From Paeniglutamicibacter antarcticus (GTDB lineage: Bacteria > Actinomycetota > Actinomycetes > Actinomycetales > Micrococcaceae), in NCBI RefSeq assembly GCF_900010755.1, contig NZ_CZJT01000091.1, positions 112,173 through 176,172 on the forward strand: 64,000 nt of DNA, in the 5' to 3' direction. A program made the position numbers and the translations under genes. Shown here one piece after another: positions 25,039-34,539 of this stretch. Within the stretch, counting starts at the first letter, position 1. Each line of letters begins with the position of its first letter. Under the pieces are notes generated by a model. That model did not search any database. It worked only from the letters and a program-made list of their open reading frames with translations, and had not been told where the DNA came from.

Positions 25039-26520
25039 CTAGGCCAGCTTGAGGACCTTGTCGGTCTCCGCGCGAACCTCTGCGTAGAGTGAAGGGTTCT
25101 CGTTGAGCTTCACGCCGTAGGACGGAATGATTTCCTTGAGCTTGGACTCCCAGCCGGAGAACTGCTTGGGGAAGCAACGGCCCAACAAGCTAATCATGAT
25201 CGGGGTAGCTGTCGAGGCGCCCGGGGATGCTCCGAGCAGGCCCGAGATGGTGCCGTCGGCGGAGGTGATGACCTCGGTGCCGAACTGCAACACGCCGCCC
25301 TTCTTCGGATCCTTCTTGATGACCTGGACACGCTGGCCCGCGGTGATCAATTCCCACTTGTCGCCGGTGGCTTCAGGGAAGTATTCGCGCAGTGCGTCAT
25401 CCTTCTTGGAACGCGACTTGAGGACTTCCTTGATGAGGTACGCGGTCAAGGACATGTTGTCCTTGCCCACGGCCAGCATCGGGATGATGTTGTGCATGCG
25501 CAGCGAGGCCGGAAGGTCCCACAGTGAGGAAGTCTTCAGGAAGTTGGTCGAGAAGCCTGCATACGGGCCGAACATCAGCGAACGCTTGCCGTCAACAAAT
25601 CGGGTGTCCAAGTGCGGCACGCTCATCGGCGGGGCGCCAACCGAAGCCTGGCCGTAAACCTTTGCGTGGTGCTGGTTGATGATGGTTTCATCGGTGCAAC
25701 GCAGGAACTGTCCGGAGACCGGGAAGCCGCCGAAGCCCTTGATTTCCTCGATGCCGGCCTTCTGCAGCAGGCCCAAGGCGCCGCCGCCGGCGCCGACGAA
25801 GACGAACTTCGCGTTGACAGTGCGCTTGGCCTTGGTGGTGTTGTTCTTCACGGTCAGGGTCCAGCCGGCGCCCTCGCGCTTGATGCCCTTGACCTTGTGG
25901 CCGTAGTTGACCTCGACGCCGGAGGCTGCAAGCTTTTCGGTCATCTGGCGGGTCAGTGAGCCGAAGTCCACGTCGGTTCCGGAGGTGACGCGGGAAGCTG
26001 CGACGCGCTGGGATCCGTCACGGCCGTTGGCCACCAACGGGGTCCAGGACTTGATGGTGTCCAGGTCTTCGGTGTGTTCGATCTCGTTGAACAGCGTGTG
26101 GGGCTTCAGCGCCTCATAGCGGGTCTTGAGGAAATTCGAGTGGTCATCACCGATAACGAAGCTCATGTGGGGCAGCGCGTTGATGAAGCTCGAAGCATCG
26201 CCCACGTGGTTGTTTTTCACCAGGTGCGAGTAGAACTGGCGCGAAACCTGGAACTGCTCGTTGATGCCGATGGCCTTGGAGGGATCGACGGATCCGTCGG
26301 CAGCGGCGGATGTGTAGTTCAGTTCGCACAGTGCCGAGTGTCCGGTACCCGCGTTGTTCCACGGCGAAGAGGACTCAAGGCCAGCCTGTTCCAGGTTTTC
26401 GAAAAGTCCAATGCTCCACCCCGGCTCCAACTGCTTGATCAGGGTTCCGAGCGTTGCGCTCATGACACCGGCGCCGATTAGAACGACGTCAAATGATTGA
26501 CTGGTGGCTTCAGAAGGCAC
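25039..26520 (-). CDS. mqo: Malate:quinone oxidoreductase
   Basis: 493 aa, the normal length for this FAD enzyme. The N-terminal dinucleotide fold reads [16 protein letters not shown], and [22 protein letters not shown] is diagnostic of Mqo. Further matches are [18 protein letters not shown] and the C-terminal [11 protein letters not shown]. It oxidises malate to oxaloacetate at the inner membrane face and passes electrons to menaquinone, serving the TCA cycle in place of or beside malate dehydrogenase. The GTG start at 26520 has GGAG about 7 nt upstream. It is monocistronic with a strong terminator. Confidence 0.97.
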   Translation of the reverse strand: MPSEATSQSFDVVLIGAGVMSATLGTLIKQLEPGWSIGLFENLEQAGLESSSPWNNAGTGHSALCELNYTSAAADGSVDPSKAIGINEQFQVSRQFYSHLVKNNHVGDASSFINALPHMSFVIGDDHSNFLKTRYEALKPHTLFNEIEHTEDLDTIKSWTPLVANGRDGSQRVAASRVTSGTDVDFGSLTRQMTEKLAASGVEVNYGHKVKGIKREGAGWTLTVKNNTTKAKRTVNAKFVFVGAGGGALGLLQKAGIEEIKGFGGFPVSGQFLRCTDETIINQHHAKVYGQASVGAPPMSVPHLDTRFVDGKRSLMFGPYAGFSTNFLKTSSLWDLPASLRMHNIIPMLAVGKDNMSLTAYLIKEVLKSRSKKDDALREYFPEATGDKWELITAGQRVQVIKKDPKKGGVLQFGTEVITSADGTISGLLGASPGASTATPIMISLLGRCFPKQFSGWESKLKEIIPSYGVKLNENPSLYAEVRAETDKVLKLA

Positions 26521-26609
26521 AGGGTATCTCCGTTGAAAGTTCTTCTAGACTCAAGCCAAGACTAGCGCGGGGCCTTGGTGTCCAAGAAATTGGGGCCTTG
26601 ACTGCTTCG

Positions 26610-28457
26610 TCACTTAGTGTTCAGTTTCACATCGGAAAAAACTTCGTCGAGGACCGGTGATGACGGATAATTTCGCACCGTGTCGTTGAATGCGAGCCCC
26701 GAAATGGGGAATGCCAAGGGAAGCGCAGGAAGGTCCTTGGCGAGGGTCTGCGAGATCGCTTGGTAGGCGTTGACTCGATCGTCCCCGACCGGAAGTGAAC
26801 GTGCCAGCAGGATCTGTGCCTGCAAGACGGGGGAGTCGTAGCCGAATTGCTGGCGCGATTCGGAGAAGATTCCGCCGACGAAGTCATCGGGGTCCCGGTA
26901 GCCGCCGTTGAAGCCCAGCAGGTGAAGGCCGTGGACGGCTCCTGAGCGCACCGTGGAAACGTATCCGTCGGTCCAGGCCACGGGGATTGGCTGGAGGTTG
27001 ATTCCGGCGGTGGCAAGCTGGCGCGAAATCTCGGCGTAGATGAGTTCCGGCAACGGCAGGTAGGCGCGCGAAATATTCAGCGGGTACGTGAAGGGGATGG
27101 GGGAACCGTCGTACCCGGATTCGGCCAACAGGGTCTTGGCTTTTTGCGCATCGGGTCCGTAGTAGGTGTCCGAAGGCTTGATCCCCAAGGAAGCCGGCAT
27201 GAAACCGCGTGCTTCCTTGGTCCCGGAAATGTAGAAATCATCGATGAGTTTTTGCCGGTTGATGCTGTGCGCGATGGCTTGGCGGAACTCGGGCTTGGCG
27301 AGCCATTTGTTCTTTTGGTTCATGCCGAGGTAGGCCACGGAGAACGGATCGCGCTGGACTATGAGCTTGCCTTCGCGCACGAGTTCGCGCAGGCCGGTGA
27401 CGGTGACCATGTCGAATCCGTCGATTTCCCCGCGACGCAAGTCCCCCAGGCGCCGGGCGGGGCTGCTGGTTTCCTGGAAGAAGACTTCCGTGGGCGCCTC
27501 GGGATGGTTGGCGAACAGCCCGGTGTCCCAGTAGTCGTCAAAGCGCTTGACAGTAACCGTTCCGCCGTCCCACGAGGAAAAGGCATACGGGCCGGTGCCC
27601 ACCGGGTGGGTGGCCAGGGCCGAGGCGGCGCCTTGCTGGGTGGGGCTCGCGGCCAATGCCTTGGGCGAAGCCATGGCGAGGCCCGGCAGCGTCAGTGCCT
27701 CGATGAGTCCCGTGATGGGCTGGCGCAGCGTGAGCACCACCGTGTGGGTGCCCGCGGCCTTGATGGAACCAAAGTAGTTGGCGCTGCCCCCGGTGCTGGC
27801 ACCGAGGAACGGATTCTCCTTGAGGGCAGCACGCAGCGTCTCCAGGCTAGCCAGGGCGCTCTGGTGCTCCGCCTCGAGTTGCGGGTCGACGGTTTCGGTT
27901 CCGTCGGGTCCTTCAACCGGCTTGGGGGCGGGCAGGGAATCCGGAAGCTTTGGAAGCGAGTCGTTGTACCTGAAAACCTGGGTAAACCCCTGGTCGGAGT
28001 CTTCCCTGACGCTGACCGGCAAGGCCGCCCAGCGTTGGAAGTTGATGACAACGGCTTCGGCGTCAAAGTCGGTGCCGTCATGGAATTTAACTCCGCGGCG
28101 CAGGATGAAGGTGTGCTGCAGGCGGTCGGGACTGGAGATCCAGTCGGTGGCCAGCTGCGGGACCGCTGCACCGGTTTCGCGATCCACGCCGATGAGGCCT
28201 TCGAAGATTTGCCGGGTGATCCGAAAGGTTTCGTTGTCACCTGAAACCGCCGGATCAAGTGTTGCCGGATTTGCTGCCGTCCCAAGCCTGAATGGCTGTG
28301 AAACGGGTGCCGGGAGCTCTGTGGCGGTAACTTCCGGGACGGGGGATTTCTTGGGAATGCAGCCGGTCAAGGCAAGGGCGGCAATGCCGAATCCTCCGAG
28401 AAGGAAGGCACGACGCGAGGAATCTGCCGGTACGGGGAATGACGGCGGCGTGGGCAC
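26610..28457 (-). CDS. Peptide/nickel-type ABC transporter substrate-binding lipoprotein (SBP family 5)
   Basis: 615 aa. The N-terminus has SRRAFLLGGFGIAALALTGC, a lipoprotein signal with a Cys lipobox and a possible twin-arginine pair. The mature part has the family 5 layout: LDPAVSGDNETFRITRQIFEGL, then LRRGVKFHDGTDFDAEAVV, and FRQAIAHSINRQKLI. It should capture oligopeptides or similar solutes outside the membrane. No permease or ATPase genes are adjacent, so it either joins a transporter encoded elsewhere or has another binding role. The GTG start at 28457 follows AAGGAG. Confidence 0.9.
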   Translation of the reverse strand: MPTPPSFPVPADSSRRAFLLGGFGIAALALTGCIPKKSPVPEVTATELPAPVSQPFRLGTAANPATLDPAVSGDNETFRITRQIFEGLIGVDRETGAAVPQLATDWISSPDRLQHTFILRRGVKFHDGTDFDAEAVVINFQRWAALPVSVREDSDQGFTQVFRYNDSLPKLPDSLPAPKPVEGPDGTETVDPQLEAEHQSALASLETLRAALKENPFLGASTGGSANYFGSIKAAGTHTVVLTLRQPITGLIEALTLPGLAMASPKALAASPTQQGAASALATHPVGTGPYAFSSWDGGTVTVKRFDDYWDTGLFANHPEAPTEVFFQETSSPARRLGDLRRGEIDGFDMVTVTGLRELVREGKLIVQRDPFSVAYLGMNQKNKWLAKPEFRQAIAHSINRQKLIDDFYISGTKEARGFMPASLGIKPSDTYYGPDAQKAKTLLAESGYDGSPIPFTYPLNISRAYLPLPELIYAEISRQLATAGINLQPIPVAWTDGYVSTVRSGAVHGLHLLGFNGGYRDPDDFVGGIFSESRQQFGYDSPVLQAQILLARSLPVGDDRVNAYQAISQTLAKDLPALPLAFPISGLAFNDTVRNYPSSPVLDEVFSDVKLNTK

Positions 28458-28525
28458 CTAAGACTCCTTCACGTGTTGGGGCACCGCCGGAGGGGATCGC
28501 GGGGCCACTGCAAGGTACTAACGAA

Positions 28526-28555
28526 CAAGGCCCCCGGAAATATCCGGGGGCCTTG
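28526..28555 (-). terminator. Terminator after tRNA-Leu
   Basis: CAAGGCCCCCGGA (28526-28538) pairs perfectly with TCCGGGGGCCTTG (28543-28555) over a 4-nt loop. It is downstream of the tRNA on the minus strand. Confidence 0.75.
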
Positions 28556-28596
28556 CCTGATTGCCTGCGGTATCAAGACCGACTGTAGGCAGTTTG

Positions 28597-28678
28597 TGCG
28601 AGCGGGGGGACTTGAACCCCCACGTCCGAAGACACTGGAACCTAAATCCAGCGCGTCTGCCAATTTCGCCACGCTCGC
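28597..28678 (-). tRNA. tRNA-Leu, anticodon TAG
   Basis: 82 nt without an encoded CCA. The acceptor stem GCGAGCG pairs with CGCTCGC. The anticodon stem CTGGA / TCCAG encloses the loop TTTAGGT, giving anticodon TAG. A long variable arm (TGTCTTCGGACG) and a T arm with GTTCAAG are present, as expected for a class II tRNA. Confidence 0.95.
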
Positions 28679-28765
28679 AAGGCGCAACCACTCACGTGGT
28701 TCAGCATGAATCAGTGTAGCGGATTCAGGCGGCCCGGGTTTCCACTTTTGGGCTGTGGGCGAAAC

Positions 28766-29263
28766 TTATTTGGGATCGAGTCCCAGATCACGACGCAATT
28801 TAGCGACGTGTCCGGTGGCACGAACGTTGTACTGTGCGAGCTCGACTTGGCCGTTCTCGTCCACAACGATGGTTGATCGAATCAGGCCCTCGTATACCTT
28901 GCCGTAGTTTTTCTTTTCGCCCCACGCGCCATATGCGCTGGCAACCGCGTGGTCAACATCGGAAAGCAGCGGGAAGCTGAGCTCTTCCTTGGCGGCGAAC
29001 TTGGCAAGCTTTGCCGGAGCGTCGGGGGAGATGCCCACCACCTGGTAGCCGGCCGCCGACAGTGATGCGAGGGAATCCCGGAAGTCGCACGCCTGCTTGG
29101 TGCAACCCGGGGTGGAGGCTGCCGGGTAGAAGTACACAACTGTCTTCTTTCCGCGCAGCGAGGAGAGTCCAAGCTCTTCTCCGTTGGCATCAAGCAGCGT
29201 GAAGTCCGGTGCGGTGTCTCCTGCTGCCAGCCGTACGGCTTCGGTGGTTGCGTTTTCGCTCAT
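28766..29263 (-). CDS. bcp: Thioredoxin-dependent thiol peroxidase, Bcp/PrxQ type
   Basis: 165 aa from the ATG at 29263. The peroxiredoxin pattern is APDFTLLDANG, then VVYFYPAASTPGCTKQACDFRD. Here the peroxidatic Cys sits in TPGCTKQAC, and the second Cys five residues on is the PrxQ resolving Cys. It reduces hydrogen peroxide and organic peroxides using thioredoxin. An earlier in-frame start at 29296 would add a non-conserved His-rich leader. It is monocistronic and downstream of an unlinked palindrome region. Confidence 0.95.
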   Translation of the reverse strand: MSENATTEAVRLAAGDTAPDFTLLDANGEELGLSSLRGKKTVVYFYPAASTPGCTKQACDFRDSLASLSAAGYQVVGISPDAPAKLAKFAAKEELSFPLLSDVDHAVASAYGAWGEKKNYGKVYEGLIRSTIVVDENGQVELAQYNVRATGHVAKLRRDLGLDPK

Positions 29264-29474
29264 GGGGGGATGCTCCCTGTGGTGTTTGGCGGGCACTTCT
29301 TTGGTTCCGCGAAATGGTTGGTGGTCTTTCCCCTCAGCCTATCGCTTTTGGGGACCGGCTTCCCCGTTGAAGGGGATTCGCCGGCCGCAAACGCCCTGAT
29401 CGGCAAAAGCTCGGTGGCATTGAATACTTCACCCAACGGGGGAGCCCAGCGGGTTGAGCTGAGGCGGAAAGTCA

Positions 29475-29516
29475 CCTAGTGTTAGTGATTGAAATATGTC
29501 AATCACTAACACTAGG
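29475..29516. promoter_or_regulatory. Perfect 18-bp inverted repeat with 6-nt spacer
   Basis: The arm CCTAGTGTTAGTGATTGA (29475-29492) is the exact reverse complement of 29499-29516, around AATATG. No T-run follows in either direction. It lies immediately before the probable start of a small plus-strand gene. It could be an operator for a dimeric regulator, a structured leader, or a mobile palindromic unit. Confidence 0.6.
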
Positions 29517-29523
29517 GAGTGCC

Positions 29524-29727
29524 TTGTCCAAGAATCGAGGTTCGGCAAAATCAGCAAGTTTCGCGCTGCCGGATGAATTGGTTTCGCAGAGGGTTCGTTT
29601 TGCCGCATCAGGCGCGGCGGGAACCCATGCGGACCAGAAGGCGCGCACCCACCGCACCGGCGCCACCAACAGGATCGGTTCCCGCTCCGCCAAACTGCGT
29701 GCGGCACTCAAAAACGGCGGGTGGTAG
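29524..29727 (+). CDS. Small basic protein of unknown function
   Basis: 67 aa if it starts at the TTG at 29524, with AGGGAG ending a few bases before it. A GTG at 29479 is possible but lies inside the palindrome and has no ribosome site. The product is rich in Arg, Ala, Ser and Gly (SKNRGSAKSASFALPDELV then KARTHRTGATNRIGSRSAKL), with no membrane segment. It might bind nucleic acid, but this is only a guess from charge. It ends 11 bp before the convergent AAA gene. Confidence 0.5.
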   Translation: MSKNRGSAKSASFALPDELVSQRVRFAASGAAGTHADQKARTHRTGATNRIGSRSAKLRAALKNGGW

Positions 29728-29738
29728 CCGCCGGATAG

Positions 29739-31187
29739 CTATTCGAAAGAAATCCCTGACGCGTAGCCATTGCCTCCGCCCTGGGGCGGGAAGAATTCCG
29801 ATCCGGAGGCAGGTGTCGGGTCACTGGTTCCACCCAGCAGGCTGCGGGTCAGCGTCGCCGAGTCGGACATGAGTTCTTCGGCGGCCCTCAGGAGATGCGC
29901 ATCGCCGGGGGAGCGCCCCTCCAATGCGGCAAGCAGCAGGGCACGTCGGGTGAGCTCCTTGGCGAACGACGCAGTGGTTCCCCTGATCATGTTTGCGACC
30001 TTTTCGATGGTCATGCAGCCGGGGTTCAGTTGCCGTCCGTAGAGTGCCAGCAGCGCCTGCCTGGCCGCGGAATCGGGCCGGGGGATCTCCATCGCAAGAT
30101 CCACGCGGCCGGGACGCTGGACCAACGCTTCTTCCAATAGCTCCACGCGGTTGGTGGTCAGCAAGAAGGCCACGTCCGAATCCGGTTCCAACCCGTCCAG
30201 CGCGTCAAGAACCTCGAAGAGCAAAGGTTGGGGGCCGTTTCCGAAGCTGCGGTCCTCGGCGATCAGGTCACAATCCTCCAGGACAACAATCGAGGGCTGC
30301 AGGGCCCTGGCCATCTTGGTGGCTTCCCCGATGTACGCGAGGGTGTTTCCCGAGAGCAGGATGACCGTGTAATCGGTGGCCTGCGAGGCAATGTAGCGGA
30401 CGGTGTGGGTCTTGCCGGTGCCCGGAGGCCCGTAGAGCAGCACCCCGCGTTTGAGGTGGGCCCCGAAGGAGAGCAGGTTTTCCCGGTGTTCCCCGATGCC
30501 CAAGACCTGGGCTTCAATCCGCTCCATGGTTCCCGCCGGCAGCACCACGTCCTCCTTGGTGACCGGCGCGCGGCGGTGGAACGTTATGCCGGCAGCCGAA
30601 GGTGAGTATTCATTTGCCGTGAAGGAAATGACGTGGCCACGGAAGATACTGTTTTCACGCAGCTCGGCGCGCAGGTGCTTGAGGAAACCGTCAACGGCCT
30701 CGGGGTTTCCGCCGAGCACCTCAAGGGTCGCGGTGTTCCTGCCGTATTGCGGATTGGCCTGGCGGAGCAGCACGGCCAGGGGCGCCTCGGCATGGGTGAA
30801 GAGGAAGAGTCCCGAGGAGACGAAGCGCCGCTCCTCATCCGGCCCCACGGCAATGGTTTCGTAGCTGGGCTCGCCAATGCCTCCGGCATTCATGCCGTGG
30901 CCGGCGACGATGTCGGAGAGTTCGAGGTGGTGGCGTTGTTGGCCGGAGAGGCCCAAGATGCGCGAGGACGGTTGTCCGGCCATGAGGCCTTCAAGGATCA
31001 GGCAGGTGTCCGCCAGTCGATGACTGGGAAATGCCTCGGTCACCAGGGGCAGCGATTCAGGTGCGGCGCCAAGGTGAGCGGTCAGAACCGTGAGTAGTTG
31101 TTCCCCGCTGCCGGTCTCGGTGCTCTCATGTGCCATGCGGGTCAGTGCCGCGAAATTTTGCAGGAAGGAAAGCATGTTGTCGTCCAT
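29739..31187 (-). CDS. AAA+ ATPase, FtsH/Cdc48-like single domain
   Basis: 482 aa. The N-terminal half (about 1-210) is a unique region with no recognised domain. A single AAA module follows: Walker A GPPGTGKTH, Walker B SIVVLEDCDLI, sensor 1 FLLTTNRVELLEEAL and arginine-finger region RPGRVDLAMEIPRPD. It ends in a helical lid and a Gly/Ser/Pro-rich tail. No protease or membrane domain is present, so it probably remodels or unfolds a partner protein rather than degrading it. Target unknown. ATG at 31187; a second in-frame ATG 12 bp on is possible. It is monocistronic. Confidence 0.85.
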   Translation of the reverse strand: MDDNMLSFLQNFAALTRMAHESTETGSGEQLLTVLTAHLGAAPESLPLVTEAFPSHRLADTCLILEGLMAGQPSSRILGLSGQQRHHLELSDIVAGHGMNAGGIGEPSYETIAVGPDEERRFVSSGLFLFTHAEAPLAVLLRQANPQYGRNTATLEVLGGNPEAVDGFLKHLRAELRENSIFRGHVISFTANEYSPSAAGITFHRRAPVTKEDVVLPAGTMERIEAQVLGIGEHRENLLSFGAHLKRGVLLYGPPGTGKTHTVRYIASQATDYTVILLSGNTLAYIGEATKMARALQPSIVVLEDCDLIAEDRSFGNGPQPLLFEVLDALDGLEPDSDVAFLLTTNRVELLEEALVQRPGRVDLAMEIPRPDSAARQALLALYGRQLNPGCMTIEKVANMIRGTTASFAKELTRRALLLAALEGRSPGDAHLLRAAEELMSDSATLTRSLLGGTSDPTPASGSEFFPPQGGGNGYASGISFE

Positions 31188-31274
31188 GCAGGGAGCCTAT
31201 CAGCGTCCCACGTGAGGGTTCATGATGCTTGGGCCAGAAACGGGGGTGGGAGTCGGGTGCTGGCGGGGAAAACG

Positions 31275-31308
31275 AAAGACCCGACCTGTCGAAACAGATC
31301 GGGTCTTT
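31275..31308 (-). terminator. Terminator of tRNA-Lys copy 1
   Basis: AAAGACCCGA pairs with TCGGGTCTTT, with a short inner CTG/CAG stem. On the minus strand it follows the tRNA by a few bases and leads into a T-rich stretch. Confidence 0.75.
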
Positions 31309-31315
31309 TTCACTG

Positions 31316-31388
<73 letters not shown>

Positions 31389-31595
31389 GTTTTGTCGTTT
31401 TGGCCGGCTCTCCGTGAAGAACCCGTAATTGCGACGCAGATAAGCATAACCGTAAAGTGGTCCAGAAAGAAAATCGGGGGTGAGGTCAGGCCTGCATAGA
31501 GCCTCTGCGCGTCCCGCATGATGGTTCCTGATTCAGCGTTGCTGAGTCCGGTGTCGATCACCTCGATGTAGGGGAGGAACTTCCCGGGGAAAACG

Positions 31596-31629
31596 AAAGA
31601 CCCGACCTGTCGAAACAGATCGGGTCCTT
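31596..31629 (-). terminator. Terminator of tRNA-Lys copy 2
   Basis: This is the duplicated form of the copy-1 hairpin. One arm now reads TCGGGTCCTT, a single mismatch to AAAGACCCGA. Confidence 0.65.
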
Positions 31630-31636
31630 CTCACCG

Positions 31637-31709
<73 letters not shown>

Positions 31710-32423
31710 GTTTTGTCGTTTTGGTCAGCGCTCCGTGCGGAGCCCGTCCTTGCGACGCAGATAATCATAACCAGAAAGTGGGCCAGAAGGTAAATCCTGG
31801 GTGGGGTCGGGTTGGCGTGGGTCAAGAACCGCATGATTCCGGGGCAAAATGGCGGTCTTGAGCGTCCAATTCACCTGAATATTGAGGGATTGAAGAGGAA
31901 TTCCTTGTGTGACTGTGCGCACATGACGCGTGTGGCTCGGGCGGGCACCTGTGTTTGCCTGCGGCAATAGCGGCAATAGCGGCACTAGCAGCCTGGCGGG
32001 CAGTTGAAGTGGAAGAGCTTTTTGGTGGTTTGAGCGGCATCGGGTTCGCGTCGGCAGAGATGCCCACGTTCATGGGCCGGTCGTCGGATTTTGATGCCTA
32101 TGTTTTCGGTGTCCAGGAAGCCTGGGTAGCGCGCCGGTAGGGGTGACTGTCCTCGTTTGCCGATGCGCGAGTGGATTTCCAATCAACATCGGAAGATGGG
32201 GTGGATATCGCGGGTCCGGTTGAACTTGTTGATCCCGCACGCGGTGGCTCGATCTTCTTGCTTTGGGTGATTGGGCCATGCCTGGCGGCGATTGACTATT
32301 CGGTGCCCCGCCATGAATCTAGATTGGGCCAGGGTGGAAATCCGGTAAGTCGACGCGTGAGGCGAAACCGTTCAGATAAAGCGAAAGGCCGGATCGCTAT
32401 TGCGATCCGGCCTTTCTTGACTG
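31710..32423. other. Gene-poor region between tRNA-Lys copies 2 and 3
   Basis: About 714 bp. The left 100 bp belongs to the duplicated flank. The remainder has several short open frames on both strands with weak codon bias and no ribosome sites; it may be decayed coding DNA but I cannot name a parent. A GGCAATAGC short repeat occurs near 31965-31985. Confidence 0.4.
32383..32416 (-). terminator. Terminator of tRNA-Lys copy 3
   Basis: GAAAGGCCGGATCGC pairs perfectly over 15 bp with GCGATCCGGCCTTTC around a TATT loop. It is unrelated in sequence to the hairpins of copies 1 and 2. Confidence 0.85.
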
Positions 32424-32496
<73 letters not shown>

Positions 32497-32728
32497 GGCT
32501 GTTGTTTTTGCCGGAGTTCGTAACTCCTGCGCTCTGCAACGACAAGAAACTCTACCAGCTCGGTGGCGGAATGCAAGTCGAAACCCCGCTTTGCGAGTGA
32601 GGTCACAAAACGGGGTCTGAAATGGCCCTTTTTGGTCCAAAAGTGGGTGCTTCCCGGCATGGCCGGTGTGAATCTTGCCGGCGACATGTCTTTGGGAATG
32701 GCCCCCGGTGCCGCCGTAGGCTGGAAAC

Positions 32729-33670
32729 ATGAAGCAGAACACAGTGGTTACTTTTCCAAGCATTGAACTTCTGGACGCGGTTGGCCCGTTGCCCGAAGGC
32801 CTTGAAACGGCTATCTGGGATTTCGACTCCGATCCGGTGGGTGCATCGCTCGAAGATGTTCAGATTGCGGTTTTCCCCTACATGGCGAACTTCTCCCAAC
32901 TGGCGGCGGTCACCAAGGCCCCGAACCTCAAGCTGGTGCAGACGCAGACCACCGGCTTTGACGGCATCCGTGAACTGGTTGGACCCAAGGTCTCGGTGGC
33001 CACTGCGCACGGTGTCCATGCCGCTTCGACGGCCGAGCTGGCCATCGGCTTGGCGATTGCCTCATTGCGGGGGATTGGCGAATCCGTCCGGGACCAGGGC
33101 AACGCCCTCTGGAATCCGCGCCGTTGGCCGGGGTTGGCCGACCGGAAAGTGGCAATTGTCGGCGTTGGCGGCATCGGCGAAGAGATCCGCAAGCGTTTGG
33201 ATCCGTTCGAGGTTGAACTCAGCCGCTTCGGCACCCGGGCCCGCACCGATGAACACGGCGAGATCTTTGCCATTGATGAGCTCGAATCACGGGCCAGGAA
33301 CATTGAGGTGCTGATCCTGATCGTCCCGCACAATGAATCGACGCACCACCTGGTTGATGCGCGGTTGCTGGCTGCGTTGCCGAATGACGCAGTGGTGGTC
33401 AACGTTGCCCGCGGCCCGGTGGTGGATACCGACGCACTGGTCGCCGAGTTGGCTTCCGGACGTTTACGTTGTGCCTCGGATGTTTTTGACCCCGAGCCGC
33501 TTCCAGCCGACCATCCCATCTGGCAGCTTCCCAATGCGCTGATAGTTCCGCACAACGGCGGAAATACCGAAGCCTTCTTGCCACGCATGACGGCACTGCT
33601 CAAGCGTCAGGTGGTTGCCTGGGCAGAAAACAGGGACTCGGAGAACCTCGTCTATAAGAGCGGATCCTAG
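32729..33670 (+). CDS. D-isomer-specific 2-hydroxyacid dehydrogenase family protein
   Basis: 313 aa. The NAD-binding Rossmann motif is KVAIVGVGGIGEEI, and the catalytic triad pattern is present: Arg in VNVARGPVVDTDAL, Glu in DVFDPEPLP and His in IVPHNGGNT. Such enzymes reduce 2-oxo acids to D-2-hydroxy acids. Glyoxylate/hydroxypyruvate reductase is one option, but the substrate cannot be fixed. The ATG at 32729 matches the family start. It is monocistronic and convergent with the LapA-like gene. Confidence 0.9.
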   Translation: MKQNTVVTFPSIELLDAVGPLPEGLETAIWDFDSDPVGASLEDVQIAVFPYMANFSQLAAVTKAPNLKLVQTQTTGFDGIRELVGPKVSVATAHGVHAASTAELAIGLAIASLRGIGESVRDQGNALWNPRRWPGLADRKVAIVGVGGIGEEIRKRLDPFEVELSRFGTRARTDEHGEIFAIDELESRARNIEVLILIVPHNESTHHLVDARLLAALPNDAVVVNVARGPVVDTDALVAELASGRLRCASDVFDPEPLPADHPIWQLPNALIVPHNGGNTEAFLPRMTALLKRQVVAWAENRDSENLVYKSGS

Positions 33671-33723
33671 CGTTCGGCTGGCGGTGCGGGTTCCTGAAGG
33701 TCTTTACCGGAGCCCGGGAGCGC

Positions 33724-34116
33724 TTAGTTGCCGCTTTTGGCTAGGCGTTTGGCGGCGGTGCGGGCCCTGGCTCGAAGCTGGATGATGCGCACTGCTCCGG
33801 CGATGGCCACCACCAGTGCCCCGGCAACCGAGGCGATCAGCATGGCTATGCCAAGCGCCAGCTGACCCTGGAATCCCAGGAAGTTGACGGTGACGCGGTC
33901 CTGGTTTTGCACCATGAAAACCACCAAGAAAATCAGGACCACCACAGCGACGACGGTGAAAGTCCAGACGACACCGGCACGGCTTCCGGGGGATGGCTGC
34001 GTTGGAAGCGTGCCGGGCTTGCTGGGTGGAACCACGGATTGCTCTGGCGGAACTGTGGGCTGCGTTGGCGGAACTACGGGCGGCTGCCCGGTGGGAGTGA
34101 GCGGTTCTTCAGTCAT
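33724..34116 (-). CDS. LapA (DUF1049) domain membrane protein
   Basis: 130 aa from the ATG at 34116 (GAGGAAATC upstream). The first 45 residues are Pro/Thr-rich (PTQPTVPPEQ). Two transmembrane segments follow: TFTVVAVVVLIFLVVFMVQN with the LapA hallmark QNxxxVxVxFLG, then LGIAMLIASVAGALVVAIAG. The C-terminus is basic. Function unknown; LapA proteins are linked to envelope assembly in other bacteria. It is monocistronic; the frame continuing to 34284 is not used. Confidence 0.82.
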   Translation of the reverse strand: MTEEPLTPTGQPPVVPPTQPTVPPEQSVVPPSKPGTLPTQPSPGSRAGVVWTFTVVAVVVLIFLVVFMVQNQDRVTVNFLGFQGQLALGIAMLIASVAGALVVAIAGAVRIIQLRARARTAAKRLAKSGN

Positions 34117-34213
34117 GATTTCCTCGCTTCTCGTGCGGGGACCTCCTGCAACCTGCAGGTGCCGTGTTGCCAACATATTCGTATCAACCGGCGGAGGCAA
34201 GGATCCGCGCTGG

Positions 34214-34498
34214 CTAGAAGGCCCGGGTGTAGATGAGCGCGGGTTCCGCGTTCTCCAGGAATTCAAGCCCCGCCATGGCCTCAAGAAAATGCGGCGTGTG
34301 GGTATGCGCGTCGAGGTGCTCCTGCGACTCCCATGCTTCGGAAAGCATCAACTCGCAAGGATCTTCGCGGCGCTGCAGCAACTCGTATGCCAGGCACCCG
34401 GTTTCCTTGCGGGTCTCCGCCACCAGTGTTCGATAAATATCCAGGACTGCCTGGAGGTTTTTCGGCAGCACGGTGCTGCCGACCAAAACATTGATCAT
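34214..34498 (-). CDS. Antibiotic-biosynthesis monooxygenase (ABM) fold protein, putative quinol monooxygenase
   Basis: 94 aa from the ATG at 34498; an upstream in-frame start at 34528 would add ten polar residues. The dimeric alpha-beta barrel pattern is clear: FxE-type region ETRKETGCLAYELLQ, then LSEAWESQEHLDAHTHTPHF, typical of YgiN-like quinol monooxygenases. It probably acts on a quinol or aromatic compound without cofactor. It follows the 155-aa gene upstream by about 40 bp, so the two may be co-transcribed. Confidence 0.82.
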   Translation of the reverse strand: MINVLVGSTVLPKNLQAVLDIYRTLVAETRKETGCLAYELLQRREDPCELMLSEAWESQEHLDAHTHTPHFLEAMAGLEFLENAEPALIYTRAF

Positions 34499-34539
34499 TG
34501 GTTTCTTCGTCTCCGGGCGCTGTGGCAAGGTCTGTGTGC

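Noticed and set aside
29475..29516. Palindrome taken as bcp or small-gene terminator
   Set aside because: It is upstream of both flanking genes, not downstream, and no T-run follows on either strand.
32383..32416. Hairpin taken as an attachment site beside tRNA-Lys
   Set aside because: It is a perfect 15-bp terminator stem for the tRNA; no integrase or repeated att core is visible in the window.
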